Source: a virus
Direction: 5' to 3' (one strand)
IMG/VR virus record: IMGVR_UViG_3300028384_001258
Coordinates: 1 to 33,719 of that record
DNA: 33,719 nt
This document shows, one piece after another, positions 31,901 to 33,719 of this stretch (the stretch's first letter is position 1; each line of letters begins with the position of its first letter). A program made the translations under genes and the position numbers. The notes beneath the pieces were generated by a model. That model saw nothing but the letters and a program-made list of their open reading frames with translations. It did not search any database and was not told where the DNA came from.

Positions 31901-33388
31901 ATGTCTAGCAAAATTACAGAAGTCGCAGTAAAAGATCTCTCCACCCGCAAGGTGATGCAGAAGGTCACACAATTCGCTACACTCAAAGATTTTTCTCGAA
32001 TCGTCAAACAAACTGGTCGCGATTGCACGGTGCAACGTGAGTCTGTTTGGCGTTTCATTCCCGATAAACAGTCCAAGTATATGAGTGCCCTTGCACAAGG
32101 TTACTCCGATACTTCCATCTTTCACCTCATCAACCTTGAGAAATCGGTAGAGATTCTTGAACCGATCGCTCTTTCTTCTGGTGTTCCCCAAGATCTGCAA
32201 TTCATCGATCACCAGAAGTCGTTCATCTCAAAAGGTTTTAACTGGGTTCACATCGACGGTGGCAATCGTTCCGATACCATTATGGATTGGTACGACAATA
32301 AGATTGCTCTTCAACCTGGAAACTATGTGATCCCTACTGGTGGTGAAGGTGATCTGGTTCGCTACACTCTGAACAAGACAAACTACTTCACTTATGAAGT
32401 ATGTTGTGAAGAGTTTCCTGCTCTGGTTGAGTTTATCGACAACCAAACGATTGCATGGATCGAGTATTCTGGTCTCAATCGTGAAGAACGTCGCGATTTG
32501 TTTGAACGTCTGAATGATAACGAGAACCTCAACACTGAGGAACTTCGTAACTGCAGCACATCGGAGATCTGCACAAACATTCGTGAACTGAACTACAAGT
32601 ACAAGGATCACTTTGTACTTGACAATGAGAAGAAGACTTTTGTTCTCAAGTCTAATGCAGAACGCTACAAGTTCTGTGCATACCTTGCATCTCTCCTGAA
32701 CTTCTACACTTTCCGTGGTCAGGTTGATGCCTTCTCTCCCAAGACTCTTGACTCGGATTACAACTCAAACTCTGAAGCAGAGAACAACTTCAAAGACTTC
32801 AAAAAGTTCTTTGAATCTACTTTCATGCCAATGGTAAAGTATGTCGGTGACTTCACCAAACTTGGTGGTGCTCGTAACCGTCTGATTGATCTTTACTGTG
32901 CTCTGGTTGAAATATATGCAGAGGGCGATGAACTTTATCGTCTAGATAACAACAAACTGAATTATCAACACTTCCTTGAGTGTTATCTTGAGTTGGTTGG
33001 TAAGTATTGGGGTGAGGAAGAAGCACGGTTTGAAACTGGTCGTTCTTCCTGCAAGTTCAAGGATCTGTATGGTGCTAACACCAATTACAAGATGAAGCAC
33101 CGTCTTGAACTTATCCGCAATGAGTTCATCCCCATGTTGAAAGAACGTGGTATTGTTGTCACCAAGGATAAGACTCGTTATTTCCCTCAGGAATGGCGAC
33201 GTATCTTGTGGTCTCGTCAACAGGGTAAGTGTGCTCTGACTGGTGAAATCATCCCCATCACTGATGTTGAGAACGGTGATAAAGTCCACATCGATCACAT
33301 CGTTCCTCACTCAAAAGGTGGTAGGACAGTGATGGAGAATGCTCAACTTACCCTTGCTGGTCCTAACATGGAGAAGAGTAACAAGTGA
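31901..33388 (+). CDS. DUF262-HNH nuclease (GmrSD-like)
   Basis: A 495-residue protein. N-terminal DUF262/ParB-like part: QRESVWRFIPDKQSKYMSAL and HIDGGNRSDTIMDWYDNKIA with I118-D-G-G-N-R123, the DGxxR motif that in this family binds or hydrolyses nucleotides; then TIAWIEYSGLNREERRDLFE and FERLNDNENLNTEEL, typical of DUF262. The C-terminal HNH domain has KCALTGEIIP and H463-I-D-H466-IVPHSKGG followed by NAQLTLAGPNMEKSNK. GmrSD/type IV restriction enzymes pair DUF262 with an HNH (DUF1524) domain and cut modified DNA; a phage copy could attack rival phage or host DNA. Codon use (many CGT, CTG/CTT, AAC, GAC) is visibly less AT-rich than its neighbours. A host-type promoter precedes it. Confidence 0.8.
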   Translation: MSSKITEVAVKDLSTRKVMQKVTQFATLKDFSRIVKQTGRDCTVQRESVWRFIPDKQSKYMSALAQGYSDTSIFHLINLEKSVEILEPIALSSGVPQDLQFIDHQKSFISKGFNWVHIDGGNRSDTIMDWYDNKIALQPGNYVIPTGGEGDLVRYTLNKTNYFTYEVCCEEFPALVEFIDNQTIAWIEYSGLNREERRDLFERLNDNENLNTEELRNCSTSEICTNIRELNYKYKDHFVLDNEKKTFVLKSNAERYKFCAYLASLLNFYTFRGQVDAFSPKTLDSDYNSNSEAENNFKDFKKFFESTFMPMVKYVGDFTKLGGARNRLIDLYCALVEIYAEGDELYRLDNNKLNYQHFLECYLELVGKYWGEEEARFETGRSSCKFKDLYGANTNYKMKHRLELIRNEFIPMLKERGIVVTKDKTRYFPQEWRRILWSRQQGKCALTGEIIPITDVENGDKVHIDHIVPHSKGGRTVMENAQLTLAGPNMEKSNK

Positions 33389-33719
33389 ATTTGTTCCCCA
33401 CTTTAGTGGAAGAGTATGACCTTTCGGGGTCCTCTGCTCTTTCCACATTCAAAGAGATTATTGATACTCAGGGCCAGAAAGGACATCACTTTCTTGCTGT
33501 TGGGGGGGAGTCAAGTCATGGTCGTTGGGATCCATTTAGAGTTGATGGATCCCGTCCATTAGTTAAACTCGTAGTGCAATGTATGCAGCACTATGTTGAT
33601 AAGGTGAAACTCAACCCAATTATTATTGGTAACGCATGGTATAATGAGTTGCCTCCTGGTGGTTGGACAAACAGACATCGCCATGAGTTTAGTACGATCA
33701 GTGGCGCACTATATTTGAA
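33385..33719 (+). CDS. 2OG-Fe(II) oxygenase-like protein (partial, runs off the window)
   Basis: The first ~111 codons are visible, from a GTG in a four-base overlap (GTGA) with the nuclease stop. The sequence shows QCMQHYVDKVKLNPIIIGNA, WYNELPPGGWTNRHRHEFST and ISGALYL. 'W-x-N-x-x-x-x-G-x-x-N-x-x-H-x-H-x-x-S-x-I-S-G-x-x-Y-L' is the signature of the 2OG-FeII_Oxy_5 family, with the first iron-binding His residues. It shares the codon style of the nuclease and is co-translated with it. The rest of the domain lies beyond the window. Confidence 0.75.
   Translation, partial: MNLFPTLVEEYDLSGSSALSTFKEIIDTQGQKGHHFLAVGGESSHGRWDPFRVDGSRPLVKLVVQCMQHYVDKVKLNPIIIGNAWYNELPPGGWTNRHRHEFSTISGALYL

Overview
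This window reads as a piece of a T4-like cyanobacterial myovirus genome (a marine cyanomyophage; host probably Synechococcus or Prochlorococcus). Three things point there. There is a T4-type baseplate/tail module (gp53, gp48, gp4, gp54, gp26, gp51-like, gp27, gp5) with TAATG and ATGA gene junctions. Several genes are preceded by T4-late-promoter-like TCTAAATA/AATAAATA boxes. Two items are specifically cyanobacterial: a CP12-like Calvin-cycle regulator and a circularly permuted tmRNA with a cyanobacterial-style tag (ANNIV...FSR).

Layout. 1-171: acidic C-terminus of an upstream gene, then a terminator overlapping a possible promoter. 215-886: secreted HEGWH protein. 873-4154 (minus): gp53, gp48, an unassigned 164-aa protein and gp4 in one tightly packed operon. 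4188-17056 (plus): gp54, gp26, gp51-like, a lysozyme-like tail protein, an M23-peptidase tail protein, gp27, CP12-like, gp5 (OB fold plus long extensions, no lysozyme domain), a separate beta-helical needle protein, a fibre-like protein and a large unknown structural protein. 17087-18621: two Fe(II)/2OG-oxygenase-like proteins and two small ORFs. 18624-19498: RNA cluster with tRNA-Met(CAT), tRNA-Leu(TAA), tRNA-Thr(TGT), permuted tmRNA, a 61-aa ORF, tRNA-Asn(GTT) and tRNA-Ala(TGC). 19524-20252: a DUF6445-like oxygenase. 20357-27534: a giant tail fibre ending in an S74 chaperone domain, split by a 1-nt homopolymer frameshift. 27558-29926: two more oxygenase-like proteins and an unknown protein. 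29921-31487 (minus): a glycine-rich adhesin-like gene, also split by a homopolymer frameshift. 31532-31729: small coiled-coil protein. 31901-33388: DUF262-HNH nuclease behind a sigma70-like promoter. 33385-end: start of a sixth oxygenase-like gene.

How it fits together. Most of the window builds the distal tail: the tube initiator and cap (gp54/gp48), the hub (gp27/gp5/needle), two peptidoglycan-cutting tail proteins that may replace the lysozyme domain T4 carries inside gp5, and receptor-binding fibres. Interspersed are host-takeover genes: CP12-like (carbon flux), tRNAs and tmRNA (translation and ribosome rescue), six oxygenase-like proteins, and the DUF262-HNH nuclease. The most notable items are the permuted tmRNA, the six oxygenases, the DUF262-HNH/oxygenase gene pair, the CP12-like gene inside the hub operon, and the two homopolymer frameshifts, both in adhesin-type genes. 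All assignments rest on reading the sequence and remembered family features; no database search was run.
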